64,000 nt of DNA. Origin: Pyropia yezoensis (taxonomy: Eukaryota > Rhodophyta > Bangiophyceae > Bangiales > Bangiaceae). The stretch spans positions 13,002,568-13,066,567 of the forward strand of contig CM020618.1 of the NCBI GenBank assembly GCA_009829735.1, in the 5' to 3' direction. A program made the position numbers and the translations under genes. Below are positions 63,430-64,000 of the stretch, piece by piece; position 1 is the stretch's first letter, and each line of letters opens with the position of its first letter. The notes under the pieces are model-generated. The model did not search any database, was not told where the DNA came from, and worked only from the letters and a program-made list of their open reading frames with translations.

Positions 63430-64000
63430 TCAGTGTCGGCCTGCGCTGTGACCATGGGTACGGATGCAGTGGCCGTAGCCGCAGTGGTAGCCAAAGCCGC
63501 GGCCACAGCGGCGCTTGCGGCGCACGCAGACGCACGCCTCCTCATCCAAGTGCCCTCCTCGCGCCGCACACTCCCCCCGCAACACTGCTGGGCACAGCGG
63601 CAGTGGCAGCAGCACCCGGTCCACTATGTGGATGAACCCGTTGGCGCCGCCGAGGTTGGCCTCCACAATCTGCGCGTCCGCCACAGACGGCGCAAAGTCC
63701 AAGACGGTCCGGTCGGATAGCACCCGCAGACGCCCGCCCTGCAGCGGCACCAGCGGCCCCGCGAACACGAGGGCGGTGTCGTTGAGGGTGCCGCAAGACA
63801 CCACTGCGTAGGTGAGGATGGTCCGGATGAGCGGCACGGGGTCCCCCCCGCCGAGGTGGGTGAGGGCGGTTATCGTAAAAGCCAGCCCCGCCTCCCCGTC
63901 GGAGCCCGTGTACCCGAGGGTGCGGGCCAGCCCGAGCATGGCCCCGTTGTCGGGCGAAAAGATGGTCACGGGCGGAGCAGATGCGTTGGTGACCGTGTCA
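63430..64000 (-). CDS. Fasciclin (FAS1) domain protein, 5' part beyond window
   Basis: The frame enters at the right edge of the window and holds most of one FAS1 domain, an adhesion fold of cell-surface and wall proteins. The H1-type motif is VTIFSPDNGAM (family TVFAPTN). The helical middle is followed by TILTYAVVSCGTLNDTALVFAG. The H2-type motif is GGANGFIHIVDRVLLPLPL. A short Cys-containing piece follows (CPAVLRGECAARGG, then EACVC), as in several algal FAS1 proteins. The frame stops at 63430 after a basic stretch. An overlapping frame on the same strand resembles a signal peptide, and GT/AG pairs near 63530 and 63440 allow an intron, so the C-terminal end is uncertain. N-terminal signal and start are outside the window. 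Confidence 0.75.
   Translation of the reverse strand, partial: DTVTNASAPPVTIFSPDNGAMLGLARTLGYTGSDGEAGLAFTITALTHLGGGDPVPLIRTILTYAVVSCGTLNDTALVFAGPLVPLQGGRLRVLSDRTVLDFAPSVADAQIVEANLGGANGFIHIVDRVLLPLPLCPAVLRGECAARGGHLDEEACVCVRRKRRCGRGFGYHCGYGHCIRTHGHSAGRH

Noticed and set aside
1-64000. tRNA, rRNA or CRISPR array
   Set aside because: I found no cloverleaf with a T-loop GTTCRA motif, no rRNA signature and no regularly spaced identical short repeats with unique spacers.

Overview
The window is nuclear DNA of a GC-rich eukaryote. It carries a gene for the UFM1-conjugating enzyme UFC1, a kinesin, a polytopic TRP-like membrane protein, GT-AG introns of about 98-390 bp, codons that mostly end in G or C, and remnants of Ty3/gypsy, Ty1/copia, Mutator-like and hAT-like transposons. 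Compact genes rich in Ala, Gly and Pro inside repeat-rich DNA fit a bangiophyte red alga such as Porphyra or Pyropia best. That assignment is an inference from style and is not proven by any single sequence here. No rRNA, tRNA or CRISPR array was recognised.

Left part (1-24.1 kb) is mostly mobile DNA. It holds the 3' half of a Ty3/gypsy chromovirus pol (1-2091), broken by one in-frame stop. Two long minus-strand reading frames of unknown function follow (2237-4381 and 4842-7412). A structurally complete but decayed Ty1/copia element (7915-14371) has two 119-bp LTRs and a perfect 5-bp target duplication. Next come about 6.5 kb of mostly non-coding DNA with G-tract tandem repeats, and then a two-exon Mutator-like transposase gene on the minus strand (23703-20862).

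The central part (25.7-38.3 kb) is the gene-dense block. A C-terminal acidic protein of unknown function (plus strand, ends 27365) converges on UFC1 (minus, three exons, 28780-27646). UFC1 diverges from a 958-residue kinesin (plus, 29765-32641) across about 1 kb. The kinesin converges on an 883-residue minus-strand protein (35700-33049) built from about ten LEA-like units, most of them headed by a GLFGFGRK motif, plus a C-terminal beta-rich domain. A weakly supported multi-exon gene for a cysteine-rich, probably secreted protein follows on the plus strand (about 36.9-38.25 kb).

The right part (39-64 kb) holds a small hAT-like element with an internal reading frame (39027-39800), a short unknown gene (40840-41565), a transposase-like gene (46329-43330, minus), and a long lower-GC stretch without genes. 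A 1790-residue TRP-like channel candidate with a 58-nt internal exon follows (50644-56386, plus), then poorly resolved Gly/Pro-rich minus-strand coding sequence (57.2-58.5 kb), a 518-bp MITE-like element (58783-59300), an inverted-repeat-bounded segment (60924-61942), and a fasciclin-domain gene cut by the right window edge.

The host genes form no pathway together. The pieces most worth follow-up are the GLFG/LEA-like repeat protein, the antisense frame between gypsy pol and a polypurine tract, the copia element interrupted by stops rather than frameshifts, and the transposase-like gene at 43-46 kb.
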